Shown here: positions 8,415 through 17,299 of the stretch, piece after piece | Numbering within the stretch: position 1 is the first letter of the stretch | Layout: each line of letters opens with the position of its first letter | Assembly: GCA_049976445.1 (NCBI GenBank) | Contig: JBMFIF010000005.1 | Coordinates: 1-49,677, forward strand | Reading direction: 5' to 3' | Source of the DNA: JAVZOV01 sp049976445 | GTDB taxonomy: Archaea; Thermoproteota; Thermoprotei; Gearchaeales; WAQG01 | DNA length: 49,677 bases | The notes under the pieces: model-generated | Databases searched by the model: none | The model's input: only the letters and a program-made list of their open reading frames with translations | Told to the model about the DNA's origin: nothing | Translations under genes and position numbers: made by a program

Positions 8415-9338
8415 TTATTTTTGTGATAACATCTTTAAAAAGTCTCTCTCGGTTAAAATTCCTTTGAGTGCCCCATTCTCTATAACAGGTAAACTTCCAA
8501 CACCTTTCTCGATCATTATTTTAGCTGCTTCAGTAATTGTTCTATCAGAGGTAATTGTTATCGGATCTTTTACCATTAATGTGTCGATTTTTAATGAAAG
8601 TAGGTCATTAATATTGCCAGATTTGATTAAGGTATATACTCCACTTCCTCTAAGATGTCTCAATAATCCCATTCCTGTGAAAATACCAACTAATTTTTCT
8701 CCCTCAACAACAGGTAATCTTCTGAACCCTCTGTTTAGCATTATTGAAAGTGCTTCTCCTACTGTCGCACTTGAAGTGACGGTTATAGGATTCTTTGTCA
8801 TTATATCATTTACTAGTACTGAAGTGAGTTTTCCTGCTAACATCTTTAGCACGATTTTCTCTGTAAGTATACATCGTGCTCTATTTTTGTTATCAACTAT
8901 TATAAGTGTTCCTATCCCAGTTTTTGCCATAAGAGTTATTGCATCATCAATCCTAGTGTCTAATGTTGCAGTAATCGTTTTACTTTCTGTAAGTATCTCT
9001 GCTGGTTCCATAAGTGCTTTAAATAGATTACCGTTATGTTTTGATTTAATAATGTTAGATCGTTCTCCATTTAAGAAATCTATAACGTTCATCATTGGAA
9101 TCGATCCTTTTAATGTTCCATCACCAGGGTTAACCACTGGTAATCTGCGTATATCACTTCCTGCTATATCGTCGATAACGATTTTTATAGGCGTGGATGA
9201 TGTTACTGTAGGAAAGTTTTGTATGGCGACTAATAAAATTTCATTTCTATTTGATGCAGACTTTGTTGGAAATGAGCTGGGAGCACCTTTCATAAGAAAT
9301 CTGGGATTTTCACGTTTTCTGATAGGGATATTGGACAC
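8415..9338 (-). CDS. CBS-domain protein, four CBS repeats (gene 3 of the cluster)
   Basis: A 307-residue protein with four CBS units. The first is degenerate (about residues 10-90). The others lie near 108-165, 177-232 and 250-305, with clear motifs such as GFRRLPVVEGEKLVGIFTG and GVGSLPVIENGALKGILTER. It starts with GTG 9338, preceded by GGTGA, and lies 6 bp after the previous gene. A long antisense frame runs across it on the plus strand and is not considered real. It is probably a ligand-sensing adaptor, but the ligand and partner are unknown. Confidence 0.88.
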   Translation of the reverse strand: MSNIPIRKRENPRFLMKGAPSSFPTKSASNRNEILLVAIQNFPTVTSSTPIKIVIDDIAGSDIRRLPVVNPGDGTLKGSIPMMNVIDFLNGERSNIIKSKHNGNLFKALMEPAEILTESKTITATLDTRIDDAITLMAKTGIGTLIIVDNKNRARCILTEKIVLKMLAGKLTSVLVNDIMTKNPITVTSSATVGEALSIMLNRGFRRLPVVEGEKLVGIFTGMGLLRHLRGSGVYTLIKSGNINDLLSLKIDTLMVKDPITITSDRTITEAAKIMIEKGVGSLPVIENGALKGILTERDFLKMLSQK

Positions 9339-9344
9339 TCTTTC

Positions 9345-10136
9345 TCACCCCATAAGCGCACGCACTATGTCTTCTCTATCTACCATGCCTACGAGTATGC
9401 CCGCATCATCAGTAACTGGTAAACGTCCTATTTCAAGTCTTAGCATGGTATATGCAGCCTCTCCTAAAGTTGTATAGGGTTTAGCAATAATAACGTTTCG
9501 GTTCATCACTCTTGATACCTCTGGTGCGCTACTTGCTGGAACTCTTTCCAAGAAAAGATTTAATGCTGGAGCTCTAGATAAGAGTAAATCAAGTTGTGTC
9601 ACAAGACCAACGAAACGCATTTTATCATCAACAACAGGTATTCCTGCATATGATTTCTCCATCATTTTTCTCCATACTATGGAGACTGGATCAGTTGGTT
9701 TTACTGTGACTAAATCAGTTTTCATTATTTGTTCTAATTTGATTTCTAATTTTGGTCCACCTCGTCTTAAGTATTCTTCAATCATATGTTCAAGACCGAA
9801 TATTCCCATGTAAGTCATATCGGTTTTAGATTTAACGACTGGTGCATACCACTCATCGACTTCTAACATTCTTTTTGTGACCTGTTCAGCATCATCTTCT
9901 AGATAAGCGATTACTTTAGGTAGGGACATTATATCGCGAACTAGGAGTGTGGATCTTGTTGTTGTCAATCCTAATATTGTGCTTCTATGTATAACTCCAA
10001 CTAGTTTATTTTCTTCATCAACTACTGGAAGTAATCTAACTTTTCGACTTCGCATTGTTGCTCTAGCTTTTGTTGCTAATTCATCTGCACTAATTGGACG
10101 AAGCATATTGTCATATAGTTCTTTTATCATTATCAT
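9345..10136 (-). CDS. CBS-domain protein, four CBS repeats (gene 2 of the cluster)
   Basis: A 263-residue protein with CBS units near residues 8-62, 64-128, 134-192 and 200-262. Conserved stretches include VRLLPVVDEENKLVGVIHR, YAGIPVVDDKMRFVGLVTQ and IGRLPVTDDAGILVGMVDR. There is no membrane, DNA-binding or enzymatic domain. It lies 22 bp after the CBS/zinc-ribbon gene and 6 bp before the next one, consistent with co-transcription. The four-repeat layout allows two Bateman modules in one chain. Confidence 0.88.
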   Translation of the reverse strand: MIMIKELYDNMLRPISADELATKARATMRSRKVRLLPVVDEENKLVGVIHRSTILGLTTTRSTLLVRDIMSLPKVIAYLEDDAEQVTKRMLEVDEWYAPVVKSKTDMTYMGIFGLEHMIEEYLRRGGPKLEIKLEQIMKTDLVTVKPTDPVSIVWRKMMEKSYAGIPVVDDKMRFVGLVTQLDLLLSRAPALNLFLERVPASSAPEVSRVMNRNVIIAKPYTTLGEAAYTMLRLEIGRLPVTDDAGILVGMVDREDIVRALMG

Positions 10137-10158
10137 AACGAAATCACTTTAAAGTTAT

Positions 10159-10740
10159 CTACTCTTCTTGTTTTAAATATTCTTTTCTACATTCTTCGCA
10201 AAGAAACATACCATCAACTTCAATTAGATTATCTGTCCATCTATTACACATATCACAATAACCTGAGAACGTTTCAACAGAATATACAGGTGCTGTACTA
10301 CGTGATGTCTCGTAAAGTAAGTCTATTAATTCTGGTGCAACTGATAATATATCAGTTTCTGTTATCATACCTACCAATTTTCCATCGTTCACAACTACGA
10401 GTCGTCTAATTTTCAACTTCGACATCATTCTCATTGCTTCGCTTAAATCTGTGTCAGGAGCAACAGTAATTAGAGGTTGACTCATAACTTCGCGCACAAT
10501 TGTTTTCTCAGGATCAAGACCTTTAGCTATTACTCTAGTTACAATATCACGTTCTGTTACTACTCCTATTGGTTTTTCATCTTCAACGATAATTATTGCA
10601 CCTATATTTTTCTTGGCCATTATTTCAGCAACTTGTTTTATAGGAATTGTTGGGTCAACAGTAATAGGTTTTGTGCTCATTACATCTCCTACTTTTATTC
10701 TTTGATAGGCAGTGCCCAGCTCATGTCTTCCCAACCGCAT
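10159..10740 (-). CDS. CBS pair with C-terminal zinc ribbon (gene 1 of the cluster)
   Basis: A 193-residue protein. It has two well-formed CBS domains (about residues 16-72 and 80-135; NIGAIIIVEDEKPIGVVTER and KIRRLVVVNDGKLVGMITE). A short zinc-binding tail follows, with CDMC and CEEC. This architecture is common in archaea and is thought to be regulatory, with the zinc ribbon serving protein or nucleic-acid contacts. It is the promoter-proximal gene of the five-gene minus-strand unit ending with Mut7-C. A gap of about 100 bp separates it from the Lrp-type regulator upstream of nothing else on this strand. Confidence 0.9.
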   Translation of the reverse strand: MRLGRHELGTAYQRIKVGDVMSTKPITVDPTIPIKQVAEIMAKKNIGAIIIVEDEKPIGVVTERDIVTRVIAKGLDPEKTIVREVMSQPLITVAPDTDLSEAMRMMSKLKIRRLVVVNDGKLVGMITETDILSVAPELIDLLYETSRSTAPVYSVETFSGYCDMCNRWTDNLIEVDGMFLCEECRKEYLKQEE

Positions 10741-10834
10741 TCTTGAACGCCTCTATATAATAAACAAATTTTAAGATATATAACTTTGTTCTTAGAAAAA
10801 CCATTAAATCAACGTTTTCTGTTAAAATTGAGTT

Positions 10835-11266
10835 TTAATCTAATATTCCTTTTATAGTTTCTAGTACGATTGCCGGTCGTACGTTTTTCACACCGCTAAT
10901 GCTCGCTATATCTTTTAGAACGCTGGTTAAATCATAATTATTTTTGGACCAAACTTGCAAGATCAGCATATGATCACCAGTTGATAATGCTAAATAACGT
11001 ACATAATCTTTTTCCCGAAGTAATCTTGATACCTCAAGTAATCTCTCAGGTTCTACATCAATGCCTATTACTGCAACACTTGAATATCCAAGTTTTATAG
11101 GATCGACAATCGCTGTATATCCTTTGATTATACCACTTTCTTCAAGCTTTTTTATTCGTTTGCTAACTGCGACATCACTTATTTTTAACGTCTCGGCTAT
11201 TTCTGCTAGTGAAATGCGTGCATTTTTCATTAACATTTCTATTATTATCTTGTCTTTATCATCCAT
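10835..11266 (-). CDS. Lrp/AsnC-family transcriptional regulator
   Basis: The protein has an N-terminal winged helix-turn-helix (about residues 3-50: IIEMLMKNARISLAEIAETL and SDVAVSKRIKKLEESGII) and a C-terminal RAM/ligand-binding domain (VAVIGIDVEPERLLEV, STGDHMLILQVWSKN). At about 143 residues it is full length for the family. ATG 11266 is preferred to TTG 11272. It has the same direction as the CBS operon, about 95 bp downstream of it, but regulation of that operon is only a possibility. Effector and targets cannot be read from the sequence. Confidence 0.92.
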   Translation of the reverse strand: MDDKDKIIIEMLMKNARISLAEIAETLKISDVAVSKRIKKLEESGIIKGYTAIVDPIKLGYSSVAVIGIDVEPERLLEVSRLLREKDYVRYLALSTGDHMLILQVWSKNNYDLTSVLKDIASISGVKNVRPAIVLETIKGILD

Positions 11267-11408
11267 ACTCAATTTTCATCCATATTTTTTATTCAAAAAC
11301 TATAATTTATTGTTATCTTACGGATGGTTTAAATCTTTAAAATAAAGGTTCATAACATAAACTTTAATTCAAAAATAATATTCAAATTATTGCATGGACA
11401 TGAAAAAT

Positions 11409-11418
11409 TATTATATAC
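11409..11418 (+). promoter_or_regulatory. TATA-like element for NAD kinase
   Basis: ATTATATACT lies in an AT-rich divergent promoter region shared with the Lrp gene. A start site about 25 bp downstream would give a leader of some 38 nt to ATG 11478. Confidence 0.4.
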
Positions 11419-11477
11419 TTTATTGAATGTGAAATTATTAAATGGATTAGTTTATTTTGTGTATAATCTCTTTAGAT

Positions 11478-12317
11478 ATGGGAGAGAAATTGAAATTTGG
11501 TGTGTCTAGTAGACTTGACGATATGAAAGCCATAACAGTTGCCAGAGAAATATGCTTCGAAATTAGTGCGCAGGGTCACGAGGTTATTATTGATGAGAGA
11601 ATTTATTCATATTTGGATCATCTTAACCTAAAGCATGCCCCGATATCAAGTATGAAGGATATTGATATTTTTGTTTCAATGGGCGGTGATGGAACACTAT
11701 TAGAACGCGTACACGAATTACTTGAAACGGATACTAAAGCATTATTATTAGGTGTAAAGTATGGTCATATAGGATTTTTATGTGAGGTCACTCCTGAAGA
11801 ATTCTGGGAGGCGCTTGCTAAGCTTGAGGCAAAAAATTATAATGTTGAGGAAAGAAGACTTCTTTCGGTTACATGGCAAGGTGGACGTTATAATGCATTG
11901 AATGACATTCTTATTACACCGAGTAGACCAGGGAAGACTGTTGAAATAATTATAAAGAAGGATGATGACCTAATATATAAAGGCCGATGTGATGGTGTTC
12001 TCATCTCGACAAGCTTAGGATCAACGGCATATCTTGCTTCACGTGGAGGCCCCATTATTGATCCGGAGCTGGATGTGATGATTGTTGATGTTATGAATCC
12101 TCTATTGTGGGGATTTAGGACGCTTATTTTACCTATAGATTCGCATCTCAGGATAGTATCCTCAAAAGGTTCATTATTAATCGTCGATGGTATGATTGTT
12201 GGCGAAATACAAGCAAATGCGAATATAGAAATATCTGGTTCTGAAAATAAAGTAAGATTTGTAAGATTTAATAAATTTTATGATAAGGTTAGAAAAAGAG
12301 CAGTTACGGAAATCTAG
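11478..12317 (+). CDS. nadK: NAD kinase (ATP-NAD kinase)
   Basis: Makes NADP from NAD. The diagnostic GGDGTLL motif is at MGGDGTLLERV, and the substrate-binding stretch is DGVLISTSLGSTAYLASRGG. The length of 279 residues from ATG 11478 is normal; a TTG at 11457 would add seven residues and is less likely, because the first beta strand (LKFGVSS) follows right after the ATG. The stop (TAG) abuts the start region of the nob1 gene. The run nadK-nob1-methyltransferase is tightly packed and probably one operon. Confidence 0.94.
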   Translation: MGEKLKFGVSSRLDDMKAITVAREICFEISAQGHEVIIDERIYSYLDHLNLKHAPISSMKDIDIFVSMGGDGTLLERVHELLETDTKALLLGVKYGHIGFLCEVTPEEFWEALAKLEAKNYNVEERRLLSVTWQGGRYNALNDILITPSRPGKTVEIIIKKDDDLIYKGRCDGVLISTSLGSTAYLASRGGPIIDPELDVMIVDVMNPLLWGFRTLILPIDSHLRIVSSKGSLLIVDGMIVGEIQANANIEISGSENKVRFVRFNKFYDKVRKRAVTEI

Positions 12318-12319
12318 TG

Positions 12320-12838
12320 ATGATCATGATCTTTGTTTTTGATACTTCTGCATTTTTAATGGGTTTGGCAAGTAGGATCGTGAAAAAAGATGTGATAATT
12401 TACACCACACCAAGTGTTATTAGTGAAATAAGAAATAAATGGAGTACAGAAGTGATTAACGCATTAGTTTCTAGTGGCCTTGTAAAGGTTACTGAACCCT
12501 CTAATGAAAGTATTAATAAAGTTAAAAATGTTCATAAAAAGCTTGGAGGTAAAGGTATAACAGAAACTGATTTAGAAATAATAGCACTTGCACTTGAATT
12601 AGATCGTGATTCAACTATAGTGTTTACTAATGATTATGCTATGCAAAATATATTAGCATTTTTCGGTATAAAATTTGCTAGTATGGGATTGAGAGGAATT
12701 AAAGAAGTGTGGAAGTGGTTAAAACGCTGTCCTGTATGTAAAATTTATTATTCTTACGAGAAAAATTACTGTGAAGTATGTGGAACTAAATTAAAACCCA
12801 TTAGAAGGCGGATAAACGTGATACAAAATGGAACTTAA
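12320..12838 (+). CDS. nob1: Nob1 endonuclease (PIN domain plus zinc ribbon)
   Basis: Archaeal Nob1 cleaves the 3' end of 16S rRNA during small-subunit maturation. The PIN domain opens with FVFDTSAFLMG (first catalytic Asp), continues with a conserved acidic residue in SVISEI, TETDLEIIALALEL, and FTNDYAMQNIL. The C-terminal zinc ribbon has CPVC and CEVC. The length of about 172 residues is typical. Several starts are close together (GTG 12317, ATG 12320, ATG 12326), and the middle one is given. The 3' end overlaps the next gene by 11 bp. Pairing with an rRNA methyltransferase fits ribosome biogenesis. Confidence 0.93.
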   Translation: MIMIFVFDTSAFLMGLASRIVKKDVIIYTTPSVISEIRNKWSTEVINALVSSGLVKVTEPSNESINKVKNVHKKLGGKGITETDLEIIALALELDRDSTIVFTNDYAMQNILAFFGIKFASMGLRGIKEVWKWLKRCPVCKIYYSYEKNYCEVCGTKLKPIRRRINVIQNGT

Positions 12839-14039
12839 AAATATAAAAAGAGCTGATAGGCTAACGTTCGACGATTTAAAAGAGAGGTTTTCATCTGATA
12901 TACTTGATATATTTAAGGCAGTGTACGGCAATAATTGGTTAGATGCTCTTAGTTCAATAACTAAGCCACCAAAACGATATTTTCTCAGGATTAATTCGAT
13001 TGACGTTGATTATGTTATAGATAAACTAAACAAAGAAGGATTAATAGTAAAAAAGTATCCATACATCGATGAAGCAGTTTATATAGATGCTGAATATATA
13101 AATTATGATAAGCTGCCTGATTTCAGTGGAGTTGTAATAGCAGATAAGTTTGCTTCAGAGAGTGTTATTGAGGGTGCCAATCTTTATGCTCCAGGAGTTT
13201 TAAAAATGATCAATGTGAAAAAAGATGATACTGTAGCTGTTTTAGACCCATTCGGCGCTATTGTAGGAATTGGCAAGTCAAAAATAGGTAGTGATGAGTT
13301 CAATCGGATGAGTATTCGCAAAGGAATAGCAGTTAACATTACGCATCCATTTTTTAAGACACCTCCTATAAGGGAGCTAAAAAGTTTTAATAGCGGGCTT
13401 ATCTATCCTCAATCGCTACCTTCTATGGTTACTGTTAAAGAGTTAGATCCACGACCTGGAGAAACCGTCATAGATATGTGTGCAGCGCCTGGTGGCAAAT
13501 TAAGTTACATAGCATTTCTTATGAAAATGCGTGGACGTATTTATGGTTTTGATCGTTCTGAAAGAAAAGTTCGTATTCTTAAAGAAACATTAGAAAGGTT
13601 GAATATTGAAAATGTTAAGGTAGAAGTGATGGATTCAAGATATCTCGATTTAAAAATGCCAGATCTTCAAGCTGACAAAATTATGATAGACCCGCCATGT
13701 TCCGCTTTAGGTATTCGTCCAAAACTTGCATCTAATGTTACGTTTAGGAAAGTTTTAGATTATCAACAATACCAAATTCAGTTTTTAAAAGCTGCATCTA
13801 AAGTTTTAAAAAGAGAAGGTATAGTTGTATTCAGTGTATGCACTATTACTCCGCACGAAGTTGAAGAGATCATGTCTGAGGCTACAAATAAATTACCTTT
13901 TGAACCTATTGAACAGAAACTATTCATAGCTTCTAGTAGCTCTTTAAATAATTATAGCTTTGGAAAAAGTATACAGCGGTTTCAACCTCATGTTGATGAC
14001 ACGCCCGGTTTTTCCATAATAAAAATGAGAAAAATTTAG
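12828..14039 (+). CDS. RNA m5C methyltransferase (NOL1/NOP2/sun family) with PUA domain
   Basis: A SAM-dependent cytosine-C5 RNA methyltransferase. Residues about 100-175 form a PUA RNA-binding domain (KFASESVIEGANLYAPGVLK to KGIAVNITHPFFKTPPIREL). The Rossmann domain then shows the SAM motif IDMCAAPGGKLSYIA, GFDRSERKVRILKE, the motif IV IDPPCSALG with its release Cys, and the motif VI VFSVCTITPHEVEE with the nucleophile Cys. At 403 residues it is the usual archaeal size. Whether rRNA or tRNA is modified cannot be told from sequence alone. Confidence 0.92.
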   Translation: MELKNIKRADRLTFDDLKERFSSDILDIFKAVYGNNWLDALSSITKPPKRYFLRINSIDVDYVIDKLNKEGLIVKKYPYIDEAVYIDAEYINYDKLPDFSGVVIADKFASESVIEGANLYAPGVLKMINVKKDDTVAVLDPFGAIVGIGKSKIGSDEFNRMSIRKGIAVNITHPFFKTPPIRELKSFNSGLIYPQSLPSMVTVKELDPRPGETVIDMCAAPGGKLSYIAFLMKMRGRIYGFDRSERKVRILKETLERLNIENVKVEVMDSRYLDLKMPDLQADKIMIDPPCSALGIRPKLASNVTFRKVLDYQQYQIQFLKAASKVLKREGIVVFSVCTITPHEVEEIMSEATNKLPFEPIEQKLFIASSSSLNNYSFGKSIQRFQPHVDDTPGFSIIKMRKI

Positions 14040-14123
14040 TAAAGCTTTATTTTCAAGTCGTTGTTGTCTTAAGCTCTTTTAACTTTATGGGGGTATAAAG
14101 ATAAAATCGTGGATATGTGATAT

Positions 14124-14846
14124 TTAATACAATTGTACTACATCATAAATACTTAATGCTAGACCTCCAGCGGTTATAAGTTTACCAGATTCATCGATAT
14201 CCTTAACTATGTCTTCGATCATTTTGTTACCTATTAATAGAGCTTTGATATGTTTATCTTTTAAATAGTTTAATTCTTTTGCATATTTATGAATAGTTGC
14301 TTTGTTTAGTATTATGTTGTCAAGGAATTCGTCTAATTTTTGGAGTATTAAGATTAAGGTTTTAAGTTCGTCAGTATAATGCTTAAGTTCGTTTAGGACT
14401 GTAGTTATTTGTCCTCTTAGTTCTTCTGGAAAGACATTAATGTTAACGTTTAAGTTTAAACCTACACCAATTACTAATGCTGTTATTTTATTTTTCATGA
14501 TTTTTGTACTGATTAGTATTCCAGCAATTTTTTTATTATTCACAATTATATCGTTTGGCCATTTTATAAGAGCGTTTAGGTTTAAATCTCTTAATGAGAG
14601 CGCTACAGCAACACCGCATGCAGTTGAAATTAGGTCTAACAATTCAGGTTGGATGTTAACAGTTTTTAAATAAGAGAACCATAATCCGCCTCTAGGTGAG
14701 AACCATTTCCTTCCATGTCTTCCGTGTCCCGTAGATTGTTCATTCGCTAGCACGACAATATTACTTAGTCCTTTATCATAAAATTCCCATGCTTTATCTT
14801 GTGTTGAATTTATCTTTGAGTAAAATATTATTGGTGGTATGTGCAT
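14124..14846 (-). CDS. birA: Biotin-protein ligase (catalytic type, no HTH)
   Basis: Attaches biotin to the carboxyl carrier protein of biotin-dependent carboxylases. Signatures are KINSTQDKAWEFY, the biotinyl-AMP loop STGHGRHGRKWFSPRGGLWFS, KWPNDIIVNNKKIAGILI, and GVGLNLNVN. The C-terminal SH3-like domain ends with AGGLALSIYDVVQLY. At 240 residues it lacks the N-terminal DNA-binding domain of bifunctional BirA, so it should be an enzyme only. It stands alone between convergent and same-strand neighbours. Confidence 0.95.
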   Translation of the reverse strand: MHIPPIIFYSKINSTQDKAWEFYDKGLSNIVVLANEQSTGHGRHGRKWFSPRGGLWFSYLKTVNIQPELLDLISTACGVAVALSLRDLNLNALIKWPNDIIVNNKKIAGILISTKIMKNKITALVIGVGLNLNVNINVFPEELRGQITTVLNELKHYTDELKTLILILQKLDEFLDNIILNKATIHKYAKELNYLKDKHIKALLIGNKMIEDIVKDIDESGKLITAGGLALSIYDVVQLY

Positions 14847-14990
14847 CGTTTATTTGACCTCCTCAAAGAGGGTTCAACAGTGAACATTCCCAGTCCTTAA
14901 AGGTAATTCCTTTAATGGACACAATTTTACTGCGAGATACAAAATATTCGTTTAAAATTTTATCTTGGCTTAAAAGGAGATGTTTGTTAT

Positions 14991-15932
14991 TCATGGTATT
15001 ATTTTTCCTAAATTTTGTATTAGCTCCTTTAATTCTTCTTTATTTGTTATTCCCATTCGTTCTTTTAATTGTGTTGCTTTGACTTTATGTTCAGCAGATC
15101 GCAATAATAGTCTTAAACCACCTATTGCACCACTTATAAGACCACCTACCATTCCTAAGAGTAAGTTTCCTATGAGAAATCCACTTGTAGCACCAAGTAT
15201 TAGGCCTGTAATTATGGAGATTGTTCCTATAGTTGCAAATATTTCTCTGTGGCCAAGTTCTTGTGGATACTTCGTATAAACAACTATTCCGTCTACAGCA
15301 TCTACTATTCCTTTGTATAATTCATTATTATATTGGTATGTAAATTCCCAGAATGGATAATGTATTAAACCTTGATAATTTACAGTTACATCAATTTGAG
15401 GATTTGAACATGACAGCATGATTTCTCTTGAAACTTTGTTATAAACAGAGCTTTCAACTAATGATTTAAAGCCGTCATCCGATATTTCTGGATTATAGTA
15501 TTTTCCATACTCAAGTATATTGGGTTTAAAGTATATTTTCCCTCTGACGGGAAATTTATATTCGTGGTAGATTGGTATTGGGAGGTTAACTAATGCAAGG
15601 TATGCCTCGTGTGTTTCATAGTATGTTTCACTACCATTGGGACATTTTGCATATCCTTTACCTTCGTATAAATGGAGCGGTAAATAATGTAATATGCGTT
15701 TTGTAACGGATGCATTATTTATATCCTTGGGTGCGCCGTATTGGCGTGAAAGAAATGATATGAGATTCTTAAATGCTAGTGTTGAGTCAATGTTTATTGG
15801 GTAAAAAAAGTGATCTTCAGCTTTTATATTTCCAGTTTTAATTTGAAAAACTGTTCCACAGTATGGGCATGTAATATATTCTATGTCAGGTGGGGTATCA
15901 AATTCAGCTTTACAATATGGGCATGTTGTCAT
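14991..15932 (-). CDS. Zinc-ribbon membrane protein (second of a pair)
   Basis: The N-terminus has two Cys pairs (CPYC and CPYCG) forming a zinc ribbon in the first 30 residues. A long soluble region with conserved YPFWEFTYQY-like aromatic segments follows. A Gly-rich double membrane segment lies near residues 232-280 (IGTISIITGLILGATSGFLI and GMVGGLISGAIGGL), and the tail is charged. I do not recognise a named family. It lies 6 bp from the other zinc-ribbon membrane protein, so the two are co-transcribed and share a layout: zinc ribbon, soluble beta-rich domain, C-terminal transmembrane hairpin. Confidence 0.75.
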   Translation of the reverse strand: MTTCPYCKAEFDTPPDIEYITCPYCGTVFQIKTGNIKAEDHFFYPINIDSTLAFKNLISFLSRQYGAPKDINNASVTKRILHYLPLHLYEGKGYAKCPNGSETYYETHEAYLALVNLPIPIYHEYKFPVRGKIYFKPNILEYGKYYNPEISDDGFKSLVESSVYNKVSREIMLSCSNPQIDVTVNYQGLIHYPFWEFTYQYNNELYKGIVDAVDGIVVYTKYPQELGHREIFATIGTISIITGLILGATSGFLIGNLLLGMVGGLISGAIGGLRLLLRSAEHKVKATQLKERMGITNKEELKELIQNLGKIIP

Positions 15933-15938
15933 TGATTT

Positions 15939-16895
15939 TCATCCTCTCTCTAATCTAACATCTGACATAAACATTCCGCTCGATTTGAAAGTTAATGCGC
16001 TGCCAAAAATTATTCCGAGTATTCCTATTATTGGATTATGAATTACTATTGATGCTGTTAAACTTGATATAATAATTCCACTAAAGATTCCAAGCAGATA
16101 AATGATTCTCCTGTAAATGAGAACAGGTTCGCTAGTTTCCAATGGTTTTGCATCCCATCCGGATGCTATGAATCTAAAGATGCTATTCTTATAACTATAC
16201 GTGAGGATCCAATATGGTAAAAGTATGAGTTTAGGTTTGAAACTGTTGTTAATGTTTGTATAGCAAATAAATCGTGTTAATTCAGTAATTTTTTCCTGTG
16301 CTTTCTTTTTAGCTTCACTAAAAGCCCTTTCTTTAGCTTCTATTATGGCAGTTTTTTCATCGTACTCTCCGCTTAATACTTTCAGCTTAATTTTAGACCA
16401 ATCGACCTGATCTAATTTTACCTCATTTGTGGTATTACTTTCAATATAATGTTGTGCTAAATTTTCAACTGCTAAATCTTCCACTGCTCTTCTTGCTAGT
16501 AAACCATAGATTTTTGTAAAAGAGAAATCCCCGCTAGTATGTACTCTTCTTGTTTCAATACGACCTTTTGCTCCTGTTGTTATCTCTACCTTATAACCCT
16601 CGTAATGCGCTTTTGTATCTATCTTAACTATCCAATAAGGTATATAGAAACCCTGTACGTCTCTGATTGAGATTTCATTTTTAATATGACTTAAATCAAA
16701 ATCATGATCCACCCTGTTTAGAAAAGCTTTAATAATGTCATCTCGACTTCTTGATGGCACGATTATTATTTCAGTTTTTGCTGAGGTATTAATCCAATTA
16801 GGATATCCACAATATTCACAAATAGAAACTATTGTCTCAGGTGTAACATCTAGAGGAGCATTACAATTTACACATCTATATATCTGAATCGACAT
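15939..16895 (-). CDS. Zinc-ribbon membrane protein (first of a pair)
   Basis: Starts with an N-terminal zinc ribbon (CVNCNAPLDV, CEYCGYPNW). The central part contains segments like GFYIPYWIVKIDTKAHYEGY and KLILLPYWILTYSYKNS, separated by a charged helix (IIEAKERAFSEAKKKAQEK). Two membrane segments lie near residues 265-305, followed by a short basic tail. The repeated PYW(I) motif suggests two copies of a beta-rich module. Function is unknown. It is the first gene of the pair. A 90-bp mobile element sits in the divergent region shared with nrdJ. Confidence 0.75.
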   Translation of the reverse strand: MSIQIYRCVNCNAPLDVTPETIVSICEYCGYPNWINTSAKTEIIIVPSRSRDDIIKAFLNRVDHDFDLSHIKNEISIRDVQGFYIPYWIVKIDTKAHYEGYKVEITTGAKGRIETRRVHTSGDFSFTKIYGLLARRAVEDLAVENLAQHYIESNTTNEVKLDQVDWSKIKLKVLSGEYDEKTAIIEAKERAFSEAKKKAQEKITELTRFICYTNINNSFKPKLILLPYWILTYSYKNSIFRFIASGWDAKPLETSEPVLIYRRIIYLLGIFSGIIISSLTASIVIHNPIIGILGIIFGSALTFKSSGMFMSDVRLERG

Positions 16896-16990
16896 GCTTA
16901 GTATAGATATTTTTCATCAATATAAAAATCTTATGGATGCCTCCCTCATTCTAACGTGTTAAGCCTTCACAATGCATGTATTGCATTTTC

Positions 16991-17080
16991 GGTAGTCTTT
17001 GCATGTCATGTTAAGGTTTAAGTGTTCTGTTCTATAAATGGTTGTGTAAGAAAATTCTATCATGAAAAGCTGAGACTACC
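16991..17080. mobile_element. Family B MITE-like element with 8-bp target duplication
   Basis: A 90-bp non-coding unit with imperfect 20-bp terminal inverted repeats (GGTAGTCTTTGCATGTCATG at the left; the right end reads AGACTACC). It is flanked on both sides by GCATTTTC (16983-16990 and 17081-17088), an 8-bp target-site duplication. A second 90-bp copy at 33065-33154 differs at 10 positions by my alignment. The copy sits between the divergent starts of the zinc-ribbon pair and nrdJ. The rest of the 404-bp gap (16896-17299) holds only promoters. Confidence 0.85.
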
Positions 17081-17256
17081 GCATTTTCGATGTACAGATA
17101 TTAAAATTTATACTTGTAATATAAAATTGTTTATTGTGAAAATATTATTATTTGCAATTTCTATTTCCGAATGATTTGAATTAAATATTTTTATGAATTT
17201 TTCTGAAATATTCCATGTAAAAACATGGGCGTCAAAAAATAAGTGCGAAAAACATC

Positions 17257-17266
17257 TTTTTATAAA
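17257..17266 (+). promoter_or_regulatory. TATA box of nrdJ
   Basis: TTTTTATAAA lies about 34-43 bp before ATG 17300. Transcription about 25 bp downstream would give a leader of roughly 10 nt that still includes the ribosome-binding sequence GGAGGA (17289-17294). Confidence 0.6.
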
Positions 17267-17299
17267 TCTCTCTGTATATATTCTAGTTGGAGGATTTGT

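Noticed and set aside
8464..9477. Long plus-strand frame of 337 codons across the CBS genes
   Set aside because: It is antisense to two clear CBS genes, has low-complexity Ser/Ile/Leu-rich composition and no recognisable motif.
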